A stretch of DNA of 64,000 nt, taken from assembly GCA_001784175.1 (NCBI GenBank), contig MFPR01000012.1, positions 18,236-82,235 on the forward strand. Reading direction: 5' to 3'. The position numbers and the translations under genes are program-made. This document shows, piece after piece, positions 55,016 to 63,999 of this stretch. The notes under the pieces are model-generated. The model saw nothing but the letters and a program-made list of their open reading frames with translations, made no database searches and was not told the DNA's origin. Each line of letters opens with the position of its first letter. Position 1 is the first letter of the stretch. This DNA is from Candidatus Lindowbacteria bacterium RIFCSPLOWO2_12_FULL_62_27 (GTDB lineage: Bacteria > Lindowbacteria > 2-12-FULL-62-27).

Positions 55016-55375
55016 ATGGGCGGCGACGATTCCGAGCAAACCATTCGACTGCTGACGGAAATCAGGGACCAACTCAAGCGGATCAGCGCGAAGCTTTCAA
55101 ATCTGGACGATGTCCGTGTCGGTATCAACGAGCTTGTCCGATATTTTTATGACAGCAAGCCTCGATCGCCGTTGGATGATACAGGAAAAAAATACAGCCC
55201 CCAAAAAATTCGAGAAGAACATCCCCAAGCATATCAGCCGTGGACGTCCCAGGAAATCGAACGAGTGGAAAGGGGTCATTCGGAAGGCAAAAGCATAAGG
55301 GAGTTGGCCGCCGACCTCGGACGACAACCGGGTGCGATTCGGTCCAGATTGAGTAAATCCGGCCTGCTAAAATAG
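55016..55375 (+). CDS. Small coiled-coil protein with C-terminal helix-turn-helix
   Basis: 119 residues; its ATG follows the XRE stop with no gap. An N-terminal amphipathic helix (IRLLTEIRDQLKRISAKLSNLD) precedes a linker, and the C-terminus (PWTSQEIERVERGH, SIRELAADLGRQPGAIRSRL) is a Myb/GcrA-like HTH of the kind seen in phage and plasmid proteins. Module B has no equivalent. DNA binding is likely; its role is unknown. Confidence 0.65.
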   Translation: MGGDDSEQTIRLLTEIRDQLKRISAKLSNLDDVRVGINELVRYFYDSKPRSPLDDTGKKYSPQKIREEHPQAYQPWTSQEIERVERGHSEGKSIRELAADLGRQPGAIRSRLSKSGLLK

Positions 55376-55390
55376 AAATTCACACATCAC

Positions 55391-56144
55391 CCCCAAAGCA
55401 AAACCAAACAGAGCAGGGCGTATTAAAGTCGCCCCGCCTGGGCAGAAGTGTGGGCACGGCCCGCTCGAATTGTGGGCGATGACCACTTACACGTAGAACG
55501 CGCCGGCCTCTCGCGCCGCGAAAAACGCGCGGCGCACGGCCGGCGCTCCGACGACGAGCGGGGCGGACCGCGCCCCCCGCCGCAGGTTCTCCTCCCCTCA
55601 ACCTCTCCTCTCCTTGGCATCCCTGTAATAAGGAAGCATCAATGAGGGGAGGAGACCCAGCTCTTGGGGGGCGCTACGCCGGCGGCCTCCGTCCCTCCGC
55701 CGAACATGTGGCGCAACGTCCTGTTGCGCCACCGGCTCCGGAACTCCGGCCTTGTCGTTCCGCCCCGAACTTCCCGCACACGCGGGCCTCACTGACACCT
55801 GAGCTTGTACGGCGGGGCGAGAATCCGCTGTAGGAGACCCATCCATGGGGCGGCGTCACTGACAATCTGGGGTGACGCCGACTGGCCGGCGGACATCGTG
55901 TCCGCCGGAAAGAAAACGGCGGCTAAGAAAAAAGCCGGGCACAAGCGCGGCCGCGCCGGAAGCGTTGCCGGTTCCTTCTTTCAGCTGCGGGTTTCCGGTT
56001 TCAGGATTCGCGCGGGACACGATGTCCCGCGCACAGCTTCAAGCCATGGACGGCCGTGCGGGCACTTCGTGACCGCACCCGAAAGACGGGGTGTCGGCGT
56101 GAGCGGCCACGAATGTGGCCGCGCCGGGAAATCAGGATTTCCCG
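55391..56144. repeat. Third hairpin array at the right end of module A
   Basis: It starts with the same exact 26-base word as 45923 (55391-55416). Further hairpins: GCGCCGGCC...GGCCGGCGC enclosing GCGCCGCG/CGCGGCGC (55500-55546), TGGCGCAACG/TGTTGCGCCA near 55706-55729, CCGGCGGACATCGTGTCCGCCGG (55886-55908), GCGCGGGACACGATGTCCCGCGC (56010-56032), GCGGCCAC-GAAT-GTGGCCGC (56103-56122) and CGGGAAATC/GATTTCCCG (56125-56144). Each has a counterpart, often with different stem bases, in the arrays at 45.9-47.5 kb. No gene is supported. Confidence 0.7.
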
Positions 56145-56199
56145 CACGCCGAATGATGCAAAAGCGTTGCGAGAGGCGCAGACCCAAAGACGGCGACAG

Positions 56200-56406
56200 G
56201 GCGCTGAACGTATCCGGCGTAAACGTCACCCCGGTGAGCCGGTCCAGCGCGTCGTAGCCGTACTGCCGCGTTCCGTGCCGGTCCGTCATGGCAGTGCGGT
56301 TGTCGTTTGAGTTGTACTGATACCGGAAAAAACTCGTGAGCGCGCCGGCGTGCAGGTGTTCGATATCGGTCACCCTGTTTTTCGAATCGTATTTCCATTC
56401 CGACAC
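56200..56406 (-). pseudogene. RHS core fragment
   Basis: About 68 codons of YD-repeat sequence (WKYDSKNRVTDIEHL, YQYNSNDNRTAMTD, YGYDALDRLTGVTF) with no RHS start or tip. Downstream it runs straight into the hairpin array at the word GCGTTGCGAGAGGCGCAG. It is a leftover core piece upstream of which another tip cassette ends, marking an old recombination point. Confidence 0.65.
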
Positions 56407-56870
56407 CAGCTTGCCCCCTTTTCTTTCCTACTTTTGCTAGGGCAGAAAATAAGAAGTATAGTCAAAATAATTGCGAAAGCCACAACAAAAATATGCACGC
56501 ACGTCAAAAACAAAACAAAATTAATGGTACCCATAGTACCCAAATAATTGTCTAGTACATAATTATATTTTGATAAGATATTATTTACAAAAATAGGAAA
56601 ATCGCTATTATTAGAATACATGAAATAATGCACGAAAATGAAAAACGATATCGACCAGCAAAACAAGATGATATAATTAATCAGAATATTCGAATTCCGC
56701 TTTCTTATAAGAAAATAAATTAAATGCGCAACGATTAAGAAAAGGTTACCCGCTGCCAAGATCACCCTATCGTCGATAGATTTAATAAATATACCTATAA
56801 CAAAAACAGATATATACACCGACACTATGAAGCGGGGAAATTCACGCAACGAAGAATAATCAAACTTCAC
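56370..56870 (-). CDS. Multi-pass membrane protein, candidate immunity protein
   Basis: 166 residues from a GTG 3 bases after the tip-gene stop. Four membrane segments are evident (FIVSVYISVFVIGIF, LFLIVAHLIYFLI, IILFCWSISFFIFVHYF, FVLFLTCVHIFVVAFAIIL). Very AT-rich compared with the region. The last ~15 codons overlap the RHS fragment in another frame, so the natural C-terminus was probably replaced at a junction near 56410. Immunity to the 56873 tip is inferred from position. Confidence 0.6.
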   Translation of the reverse strand: MKFDYSSLREFPRFIVSVYISVFVIGIFIKSIDDRVILAAGNLFLIVAHLIYFLIRKRNSNILINYIILFCWSISFFIFVHYFMYSNNSDFPIFVNNILSKYNYVLDNYLGTMGTINFVLFLTCVHIFVVAFAIILTILLIFCPSKSRKEKGASWCRNGNTIRKTG

Positions 56871-56872
56871 TT

Positions 56873-57748
56873 TTATAAATCTGCTTGTAAATCTTGTGGA
56901 ACTGAAGATTTGATTAACTCATAGGCTTCATCATTTGTACTAAAGTTCTGCCTCAACCATGTCCAATCCTTGTCCTTACCTTCTTCGATAATTTTCTGCA
57001 GATTAGTTCTAAATGTTGTTACACTAGTCTCTAATCCTTCCAACGTCGTTTTCTTTGATGCGGATATATTACCGGTTAGTGCACTATTAATGTTTCTCAG
57101 CATTTGAGAGGCCTTCGCATTTAATAAGTCTAGTTTGGATTTATATATTGCTTTCAATAATAATTTAAAGCCATATGCGGCCACACTAACTACTATCGCA
57201 CTAACAACCAGTTTCTCGATTAGTGTAAGCTGCCCGAACGGATCCACAGAATTAATAGGGTTTCCTTCTGTATATGTATACTTGTGATGGGTTTTAGGTT
57301 GATCAAGAGATTTAAATACGTTTTCGGACTGTAAGAAATTCCCGCCAATAGGATCATAATATCTAGCGCGGTAAAAAATGAGGCCAATTTCATCATCGTG
57401 TTCCCTGCTGGTATATCCATAGATGTCGGACGGTGGCGTTTCGGTAGGATCGTGACCGGATGGAAGCAGGATTCGCTTTCCGTAGGCTTTATAATCGTAT
57501 GTTTTTACGGTTTCGCCTGTCGGGGTCAAAACTTCACGGACAGAATTTTGGGCGTCGTGCAAAAAGAAAAATTTTGCCGGCGGCGCTCTTGTGCCCGATG
57601 TTCCTTGTGTATATGCAATCAGCGGTTCATCGATGCCCGGCCCATGGGTGAAAAAGTGATACCTGTCAGGTGCCCGTTGCCGTCGCGCTGATAGCCGACG
57701 GATCCTTCGGGATTGGTCATCCGGGTCAGAACCTCTCCTCCGGCCCAC
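56873..57748 (-). CDS. RHS tip segment of the main RHS gene, displaced by a frameshift
   Basis: RHS similarity begins at about 57664 (YHFFTHGPGIDEPLIAY); codons before that are an out-of-frame reading of the main RHS gene. It contains FLHDAQNSVREVL and the core end YGYTSREHDDEIGLIFYRARYYDPIGGNFL, then the tip: a hydrophobic helix (LVVSAIVVSVAAYGFKLLL) and a mostly helical, AT-rich C-terminus ending PQDLQADL. The tip is not recognised; membrane attack is possible. Confidence 0.7.
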   Translation of the reverse strand: MGRRRGSDPDDQSRRIRRLSARRQRAPDRYHFFTHGPGIDEPLIAYTQGTSGTRAPPAKFFFLHDAQNSVREVLTPTGETVKTYDYKAYGKRILLPSGHDPTETPPSDIYGYTSREHDDEIGLIFYRARYYDPIGGNFLQSENVFKSLDQPKTHHKYTYTEGNPINSVDPFGQLTLIEKLVVSAIVVSVAAYGFKLLLKAIYKSKLDLLNAKASQMLRNINSALTGNISASKKTTLEGLETSVTTFRTNLQKIIEEGKDKDWTWLRQNFSTNDEAYELIKSSVPQDLQADL

Positions 57749-60700
57749 TCCCGCGTCTCCGTCCGAACCGCGCCCGACGGCGAGCGGGTGGTCTGCTCCA
57801 CCAGGTTGCCAGACCCGTGATATTTGTTGGTGATGATCGTGCCGTCGGGATCGGCCTGCTCGATGAGCCTGCCTTGACTATCGTATTTGTAGCGGGTGGT
57901 TTGTCCTTGCGCGTCCGTCATGGAGATGCGGTTTCCGAATCCGTCGTAGGAGTACGTGTTCACAAGGGCGCTGTCGGCAAAGACGGACGTGAGGTTGCCG
58001 TATGCGTCGCGGCCGTACGTCCAGACATGACCCTCCGCGTCGGTCATTCCCACGCGCCACCGGCTGCTCCAGCGGTAGGTCGTGATGTCGGCGTTGTTGC
58101 GACGCATGACAACAGGATTTCCGTGCTCGTCATATTCGATCTCGGTGACGACGTCCTGAGGCCCCGATCCGCCGCCCAGCGTTACGCCTGTCGTCCGCGT
58201 TTTTGTGAGATCGCCATGCTCATTGTATGAAAATTCCCGGACACTGCCATCGGGGTCGACCGTCCGGGTAACGCGACCCTGAGGATCATATGAAAAATTC
58301 GTGGTGTGGCCATCGATCGTCTCGGAAAGAATCCAGCCCTCCTCGTTGACGACGCGGCTTGTGCGGCTTCCTAGGCTGTCCCTGCGTTCGACGATGTGTC
58401 CGGCTTTATCGTAGGAAAAATTCTCGACAAGGTCGCCCCTCTTCTTCTCTAAGAGCCACCCTTGCGTGTTGTAGCGCCGCTCAACCGGCGGTAGGCCGCC
58501 CACCACGCCCAGCCTAGTCAGGTTGTTGTTGGCGTCATACTCGGCCTCCATCTCCATCGCGATGCTCTCGCGGCGGATGCGGTTTACCCGCCCGGCAAGA
58601 TCGTATGAAAAATGCGTGGCATGATCTCCCGTTTGAACATCCGAAAGACGGCCGGTCCCGGCTTCATAGACAAAATCCGACGTGTAGGCGTGCGGCCCGC
58701 TCTGCGCAAGAATGCGGGTAAGACGGTTTAATCCGTCATAGGTCGCGGACAACGCGACGGTGGGATCGGCGGAAGTTGAGCCTTGAGACGTAAGGCCGGT
58801 GATCAATCCACGTCTGTTGTACGAAAGATTCGTCGTCAGAGGCGAAAGTCCGGGCGAGGCGCGGACATGCCGGGTCAGGCGGCTTTCAGGATCGTAGGTC
58901 ATCGCCTCCGCTTCGGCCCCGTCCGAAAATTGCGTGAGATTTCCCAGCGCGTCATAATTCATGGACGTTGCGCGCGGGTTTGCCGATCCACGGATCATGG
59001 AGGTCGGGCGATTGAGCTGATCGTACCCATAGGAAATCCTGAGGCCGTCCGGCCGGCGCTCCTCAATCATCAGGCCACGCTCGTCAAAGGAGTAGTCTGT
59101 TCGGACGGCGCCGACGCCGCTTACGTTTCTCTGAACGGAGGCCAGTCGGTCAGAGGCTGCGTACTCGAAGGCGATCGTTTGCCCGTTGGGGCTGGAAATT
59201 TCCGTCACATTTCCCCAGCCGTCGTACGCCACAGCCGTGACGAGGTCGGATTCATCCCCGCCAAGCGCGACGCCTACCGTCCGGAGGGTCGCGGGCCGGC
59301 CCGCGTCGTCATACGAAAAAAGTGTCGTGCCGCCGGGGCCTTCCTCTTTGTCGGGCAGGCCCATGGATTCTTTTGTTCCATAGGTCAAGGTTGTTGTAGA
59401 TGCAGGCGTCGTCACGCGGCTTACATTGCCATTCGCGTATTCCAGCGCGGTCGTGCCCCGTGCCGGGTCCGTCATGACGGAAACTGTTCCGTCGGCGTTT
59501 CTTCCCACGGAAAACGCAATATCCCCGCTTTCGGATTTCAGAAAATTTCCGGCGGAGTTGTAGGCGAAATTCACAGGAGAGGATGAAATGCCCTCCAGTC
59601 GACCCGGGTGGTTTCGTTTCGGATCGAAATCATCAAGGTTGTCTGGGTAAGTCCACGTGACAGGATCGGAGCCGGTCCATCGGGCCAGGTTCTTCATGCG
59701 GTCGTATTCGAGAGAGATCGCGTGTCCGTTCGCCTCCACGATTTGGGACGGTCTGCCCAGCGTGTTCCACTGAAGGGTTGTGGCCGCGTTATGTGGGTCT
59801 GTGACTGCATCGATCCGGCCCCCACCGATGGGCTGTCCGGCGAGGTCGAAATTTCGCCACGGGTCGTACATGACGGCCGTGAACGCGCCCGCCGCGTCGA
59901 TCAGGCTGGTTTTGTTTGTCACGATCCCGCTTGACGGCTCGTACGCGAGGCTCAAGCGCCCGTCCGGCGGGGCGATGGAGATCGCGCGGTTGAAGGGGTC
60001 GTATGCGACTGAAACCTGATGGGGGCCTTGGCGAACTTCCGTCATAAAGCCGGCAGGAGCGTAGGTGTATTCTATCGGGTCCCCGGCCGGCCGCGCCACA
60101 CCCGCCAGCTTGGCCGTTTCGTCGGGACGGCCATCCACATATAAATACAAATATTGAAGCAGGCGTCCCATTGCGTCGGTGATTTTCGTGATGAGCTGTG
60201 ATCCGGGGAGATATTCAAAAAGCAGCGTCCGGGACGTGCTGGCGGAAACGACCTGCGTGAGACGCGCCTCATCGTCGTAGTCGAGGTCGACGGCGTTGCC
60301 GTTCGGGTCCTCGATCCGAGTAAGCTGGGCGATCCGCGTCCGTCCTTGGAGAATATCGAAGGTATACCGCGTGCCGTCCTTGCGGGTCATCTCCAGACGT
60401 TTTTCGGAAGTCTTGCGCAGGCGCATCGGTTCCGCGCCCGTTCCGGTGACCTGTCGATACTCGATCAGTTCACGTCCGTCGACGATCGTTTTCTCGATCG
60501 GCCACGGCCGGATGAACGTGTGACGCGTGCCGTCCTCGTCGATCAGGATCACCGCCGTGTCCAGCACATGGGTCATCAGACTCATATCCCAGTATGCCGC
60601 GTCGTCACCCACGATCAGGAGATTGTAGTTGTGCGTCCAGCCGCGCCCGAAAGGGAGCGGGACCGGCTCGGCATCCGGTGCGTCCTTTCGCAGGACGTTC

Positions 60701-62400
60701 AGATCCTGCGTCATGTCCATGCCGTTGAAGGTCCGTACGAGTCCGAGAAACGGGCCCACATTCACGTTCTCGACGTCCAGAGACTGGACGATCAGATTGC
60801 CGTTGGACACGTTCACCCCCGCGTCCTCCGTCGGCGAGGCGAAGGCCTGATCCGCCTCGATGCCGAGCATCGCCGGCAGTTCCAGGATGGCGGGTCGATA
60901 GTCCGTGACGGTGGTGCGCACCGGCCGGCCGACGGCCGCGCCGTCAATCCTGAGGCGAAGCTCATACGTCCCGGCTGGAAGTCCCGGCCGCGCAAAATGG
61001 CCGTCAGGATCGACAGGAATCGTCAGGTGCGGCGATTGCTTGTCCACGAGCGAAAACGGGTATTGCAAGTCGTCAAGGGCGAAGTAAAATCCGCGCCCAT
61101 CCTGCAGATGGCGCGCCTCGATTTCGATATTGGCCGGCATCTGTCCGTAGGGTGAAACAACCCTTCCAAAAACCACGTATTTGAATGTGCCCCACTGCGC
61201 CACGCCATCTTCGATCCACGACAACAGCACAAACCGATCGGCTGTTTGCAGGACTTCCAGCAGTGCGTCCGTATCCGCGCTCAGTCCGCTCAACACGAGG
61301 ATTCGATTGGGATCGGTGACAGGGGGCTGGAAAAACCGGCCATCCAAGTCTACCCGGCTCAGACCGAGATTGGCAGGCATCAAACGCTGTCCGAATCTGG
61401 GTTGATTCTTGCCAGTCCAGACAATCGCCGCGCCGGTCGGCCCGCCGCGCGCGACGTAAAAAACGCCCACAGCTTCCTGCGTGGTCCCGCCAAAGAACAG
61501 TTCCTCGCCCGTTTCGGGATCCACAAAAAACATGTCATCCGGATGGACGCCCAAGATGTCAGGCGGAACGGGATCATAACGATTCGTCGAGCGCGTGAAT
61601 ACGAAGGTTTGCGCTGGAGGATGCGGCTCCCGGGCACCCAGATCGGTTGAGAATTCAAACGTGAAATCCGCGTTCAGATGATACGCGCTCGTGAAGCAGT
61701 CCCGTTCCTCGCCGAGGGGTTGCGTTTGAAGAACGTCGGGCACGTATAGCCGCGCTGTAAGGACGGCGGGCGACAGGCCGTGATTGCCCTCTGAGACCGT
61801 ACCCAAATCACAGGTCGTCGGGCCGGGATCGTTCTGAATCGGGCCGTTGCCGATGAAATTGCCGTCGTGAATTTCACCTATCCCAATGCGGCCATAGACG
61901 TCCTGAAATTGGAAAAAATGCGCGTGATCCAAAAACGGATACACCAGACCGTTGCCCGCAAATATCCCCGATACATTGATCGTGACCACGTCCCCTCCCA
62001 GACGTGGTCCCACGTTGCTGAGATGCGCCGCAATGCGCGCGTCCAAATCAGGCGCATGCAGAATCTGAATCGGCAGATCAGGAAGGCCACCCGATGGCCC
62101 GGTACGGCGGAACTCATGAGCGGGAACGGATACCGGAAACAACATCGAAGTCAAGACTGGCGGATCGCCCACAGTATATTCGAGCGTGGCCGTCGACGAC
62201 GCCGGATTGGTGACCAGATACAGAATGTTGCCTTCCGTCATTCCTTCGAGGAACGGTCCCGTTACGAATTCGTTGACTCCGACCTGCGGCGCCGGCATTC
62301 TTGTCTGCACAAGTTCCGGAATGAGATCGCCGGCAAAGGCGCCCGTGGGAACCAGCGGAACCATCAAGACCACGAGAACATGGACAACAAATCCGGCCAT
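57619..62400 (-). CDS. Large exported RHS/YD-repeat protein
   Basis: 1593 residues from the ATG at 62400, which overlaps the upstream stop (TGATG). A signal peptide (MAGFVVHVLVVLMVPLVPTGAFAG) is followed by ~450 residues of unassigned ectodomain, a carboxypeptidase-regulatory-like beta domain (PDGHFARPGLPAGTYELRL), the RHS entry domain (RTFNGMDM, PFGRGWTHNYNLL), and then some 30 YD repeats to the end. The frame ends at 57619 soon after NGHLTGITF, and the expected tip continues in another frame (56873-57664). It likely forms the beta-barrel cocoon that carries a toxin tip. Export by Sec fits non-T6SS RHS proteins. Confidence 0.88.
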   Translation of the reverse strand: MAGFVVHVLVVLMVPLVPTGAFAGDLIPELVQTRMPAPQVGVNEFVTGPFLEGMTEGNILYLVTNPASSTATLEYTVGDPPVLTSMLFPVSVPAHEFRRTGPSGGLPDLPIQILHAPDLDARIAAHLSNVGPRLGGDVVTINVSGIFAGNGLVYPFLDHAHFFQFQDVYGRIGIGEIHDGNFIGNGPIQNDPGPTTCDLGTVSEGNHGLSPAVLTARLYVPDVLQTQPLGEERDCFTSAYHLNADFTFEFSTDLGAREPHPPAQTFVFTRSTNRYDPVPPDILGVHPDDMFFVDPETGEELFFGGTTQEAVGVFYVARGGPTGAAIVWTGKNQPRFGQRLMPANLGLSRVDLDGRFFQPPVTDPNRILVLSGLSADTDALLEVLQTADRFVLLSWIEDGVAQWGTFKYVVFGRVVSPYGQMPANIEIEARHLQDGRGFYFALDDLQYPFSLVDKQSPHLTIPVDPDGHFARPGLPAGTYELRLRIDGAAVGRPVRTTVTDYRPAILELPAMLGIEADQAFASPTEDAGVNVSNGNLIVQSLDVENVNVGPFLGLVRTFNGMDMTQDLNVLRKDAPDAEPVPLPFGRGWTHNYNLLIVGDDAAYWDMSLMTHVLDTAVILIDEDGTRHTFIRPWPIEKTIVDGRELIEYRQVTGTGAEPMRLRKTSEKRLEMTRKDGTRYTFDILQGRTRIAQLTRIEDPNGNAVDLDYDDEARLTQVVSASTSRTLLFEYLPGSQLITKITDAMGRLLQYLYLYVDGRPDETAKLAGVARPAGDPIEYTYAPAGFMTEVRQGPHQVSVAYDPFNRAISIAPPDGRLSLAYEPSSGIVTNKTSLIDAAGAFTAVMYDPWRNFDLAGQPIGGGRIDAVTDPHNAATTLQWNTLGRPSQIVEANGHAISLEYDRMKNLARWTGSDPVTWTYPDNLDDFDPKRNHPGRLEGISSSPVNFAYNSAGNFLKSESGDIAFSVGRNADGTVSVMTDPARGTTALEYANGNVSRVTTPASTTTLTYGTKESMGLPDKEEGPGGTTLFSYDDAGRPATLRTVGVALGGDESDLVTAVAYDGWGNVTEISSPNGQTIAFEYAASDRLASVQRNVSGVGAVRTDYSFDERGLMIEERRPDGLRISYGYDQLNRPTSMIRGSANPRATSMNYDALGNLTQFSDGAEAEAMTYDPESRLTRHVRASPGLSPLTTNLSYNRRGLITGLTSQGSTSADPTVALSATYDGLNRLTRILAQSGPHAYTSDFVYEAGTGRLSDVQTGDHATHFSYDLAGRVNRIRRESIAMEMEAEYDANNNLTRLGVVGGLPPVERRYNTQGWLLEKKRGDLVENFSYDKAGHIVERRDSLGSRTSRVVNEEGWILSETIDGHTTNFSYDPQGRVTRTVDPDGSVREFSYNEHGDLTKTRTTGVTLGGGSGPQDVVTEIEYDEHGNPVVMRRNNADITTYRWSSRWRVGMTDAEGHVWTYGRDAYGNLTSVFADSALVNTYSYDGFGNRISMTDAQGQTTRYKYDSQGRLIEQADPDGTIITNKYHGSGNLVEQTTRSPSGAVRTETREWAGGEVLTRMTNPEGSVGYQRDGNGHLTGITFSPMGRASMNR

Positions 62401-62876
62401 CAGCGCGCCTGTCGTGGACCCGGGGCCATATAAATCTTTGGAATCAGACCTCGTTCCCGCGCCATGTCGGCGTACCGCTCCGACTCGGCACGCCGGCCCA
62501 TCCTTTGATGGATCGCGGCGAGCGAGAAAATTACCGAGTTGGTCACGGTCCACGCGCGCCGCCGGTCCGGCGGCGCTTCGGCGGGCAATTTCGGGGGCAT
62601 CCAGAGCGCGCGCTTTTTCAGCGCGTCCTCACAGGCCTGAAACGCCGCCAGCGCATCCGCCAGGCGGCTGTTGCGCCAGAGGTCCAGCCCACGTTTGTGT
62701 TCCTGATCGATCAGAGAACAGACCTGGGAATCGGACGCACCTGCGGGGATTTCAATCCCGGCGGACGCAGGGGATGTAGAGAGGGTGCAGAGAAGAATAA
62801 ACAAAGACAATACACAATGATTTGCTGGCGGCGACCGTCGCCTGTTTGCACCCACAGACCTCTGTTCCAGATCCAA
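62400..62876 (-). CDS. Secreted TPR-like protein upstream of the RHS gene
   Basis: 158 residues, coupled to the RHS gene. The start is uncertain: a TTG at 62876 follows a GGGGAGG stretch closely; a GTG at 62855 is another option. The hydrophobic segment CVLSLFILLCTLSTSPASA is a signal peptide. The mature part has a helix-pair pattern (DLWRNSRLADALAAFQACEDAL, IFSLAAIHQRMGRRAESERYADMA) typical of tetratricopeptide repeats. It may help export or assemble the RHS protein. Confidence 0.6.
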   Translation of the reverse strand: MDLEQRSVGANRRRSPPANHCVLSLFILLCTLSTSPASAGIEIPAGASDSQVCSLIDQEHKRGLDLWRNSRLADALAAFQACEDALKKRALWMPPKLPAEAPPDRRRAWTVTNSVIFSLAAIHQRMGRRAESERYADMARERGLIPKIYMAPGPRQAR

Positions 62877-62959
62877 CCACCTCCCCTCAAACCGGCGCAG
62901 GGTAGCTAAAAAAGATGGAATGTCAAGTAGAATTTCTACATATTACGACACAACTTAAA
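62877..62959. promoter_or_regulatory. Intergenic region with weak promoter and small palindrome
   Basis: Minus-strand TTGACA (62927-62922) with a poor -10 (TACCCT) 16 bases on, and the 13-base palindrome GTAGAATTTCTAC at 62928-62940 directly upstream of the -35. This would drive the TPR-RHS operon. Confidence 0.35.
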
Positions 62960-63508
62960 TTAAGGTCCCCCTCCCACCTCCGCGTCCTGAAAAATCCGGC
63001 TGCCGATGGTGCCGCGCTGGTGCTGGTATTTGCCGCGGTAGGGGCGCATGCACGGGGAGGAGAGGCGGGCCAGGACGAGCTGGCAGATGCGCCGGCCCGC
63101 CGAGAATTTCAACGGCAGGCGGTTGGCGTTGTAGAGTTCCAGCGTCAGGGTGCCCTCGAAGCCCGGGTCGACCCAGCCGGCGTTTTGGATGAAGAGGCCC
63201 ATCCGGCCCACGGAGCTTCGGCCCTCCACGAAGGCCGTCAGGTCGTCCGGGAGGCGGATGGATTCCATCGTGGTGGCGAGCAGGAACGAGTGCGGCGGGA
63301 TGACGATTTCGTCCGCATGGATGTCGACATACCGGGGATCGGTTTCCATCGTGATCGATTCCATCGCGTTCTCGTCGATTTTCAAATAGTGCGAGCCCAG
63401 CCGCAGGTCCACCGACGCCGGCTGGATCTGGCCGTCCGACAGCGGCTCGATCGACAGTTTTCCTGACGCCAGCCACTCTGAAATATCCCGATCGCTGAGG
63501 ATGGACAT
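62960..63508 (-). CDS. dcd: dCTP deaminase
   Basis: 182 residues. The sequence begins [11 protein letters not shown], with [10 protein letters not shown], the catalytic segment [13 protein letters not shown] and [12 protein letters not shown], as in Dcd. It deaminates dCTP to dUTP, which the adjacent dut gene product hydrolyses to dUMP for thymidylate synthesis. It follows dut by one base. Confidence 0.94.
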   Translation of the reverse strand: MSILSDRDISEWLASGKLSIEPLSDGQIQPASVDLRLGSHYLKIDENAMESITMETDPRYVDIHADEIVIPPHSFLLATTMESIRLPDDLTAFVEGRSSVGRMGLFIQNAGWVDPGFEGTLTLELYNANRLPLKFSAGRRICQLVLARLSSPCMRPYRGKYQHQRGTIGSRIFQDAEVGGGP

Positions 63509-63509
63509 G

Positions 63510-63944
63510 CTATCGTCCGGACGAGCCGAATCCCCGCGCGCCGCGCGTGGTTTCGGCCAGGTCTTCGGATTCGACGGGGTCGAGCCGCTCGATTTTCTGG
63601 ATCAATAGTTGCGCGATGCGGTCGCCTTTTTGGATCGCATATTCCGTGGAGCCGTGATTCACGAGAACCACCCGGATCTCGCCCCGGTAGTCCGCGTCGA
63701 TAACGCCGGCCAGAGTGCCGATCCCGTGGCGCATCGACAGGCCGCTGCGCGGCCACACGAGGCCGACGCACCCGGCCGGGATCTCGATCGAAATCGCAGT
63801 CGGCACGGTTTCGACCGCGCCGGCCTTCAGGAGCCGTTCTTCCGACGCGCACAGATCAAGTCCTGCCGCGTCCGGTGTGCCGCGCGAAGGCAGCGTCGCA
63901 TCCCCGGACAGCCGTTTGACCCGAAGGACGGATTCATTTTCCAT
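63510..63944 (-). CDS. dut: dUTP pyrophosphatase
   Basis: 144 residues from the ATG at 63944. All five dUTPase motifs are present, including [30 protein letters not shown] and the C-terminal [10 protein letters not shown]. It prevents uracil incorporation and supplies dUMP. Just upstream is a family-1 repeat. Confidence 0.95.
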   Translation of the reverse strand: MENESVLRVKRLSGDATLPSRGTPDAAGLDLCASEERLLKAGAVETVPTAISIEIPAGCVGLVWPRSGLSMRHGIGTLAGVIDADYRGEIRVVLVNHGSTEYAIQKGDRIAQLLIQKIERLDPVESEDLAETTRGARGFGSSGR

Positions 63945-63950
63945 TTGTCT

Positions 63951-63999
63951 ACTCACCTCCTCTCCCCCCACAGGGGGGGGAGGACTGAGGTGAGGGGGG
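63951..63999. repeat. Family-1 palindromic repeat upstream of dut
   Basis: CTCACCTCCTCTCCCCCC / GGGGGGGGAGGA hairpin with the ACTGAGGTGAGG arm. It starts 7 bases before the dut ATG (minus strand), so it covers the ribosome-site region. Confidence 0.75.

Noticed and set aside
45923-56144. Integron with attC cassettes
   Set aside because: The recombinases look like XerC/D and show no IntI-specific insertion, and several hairpins lack attC core sites. Only the general cassette idea is kept.
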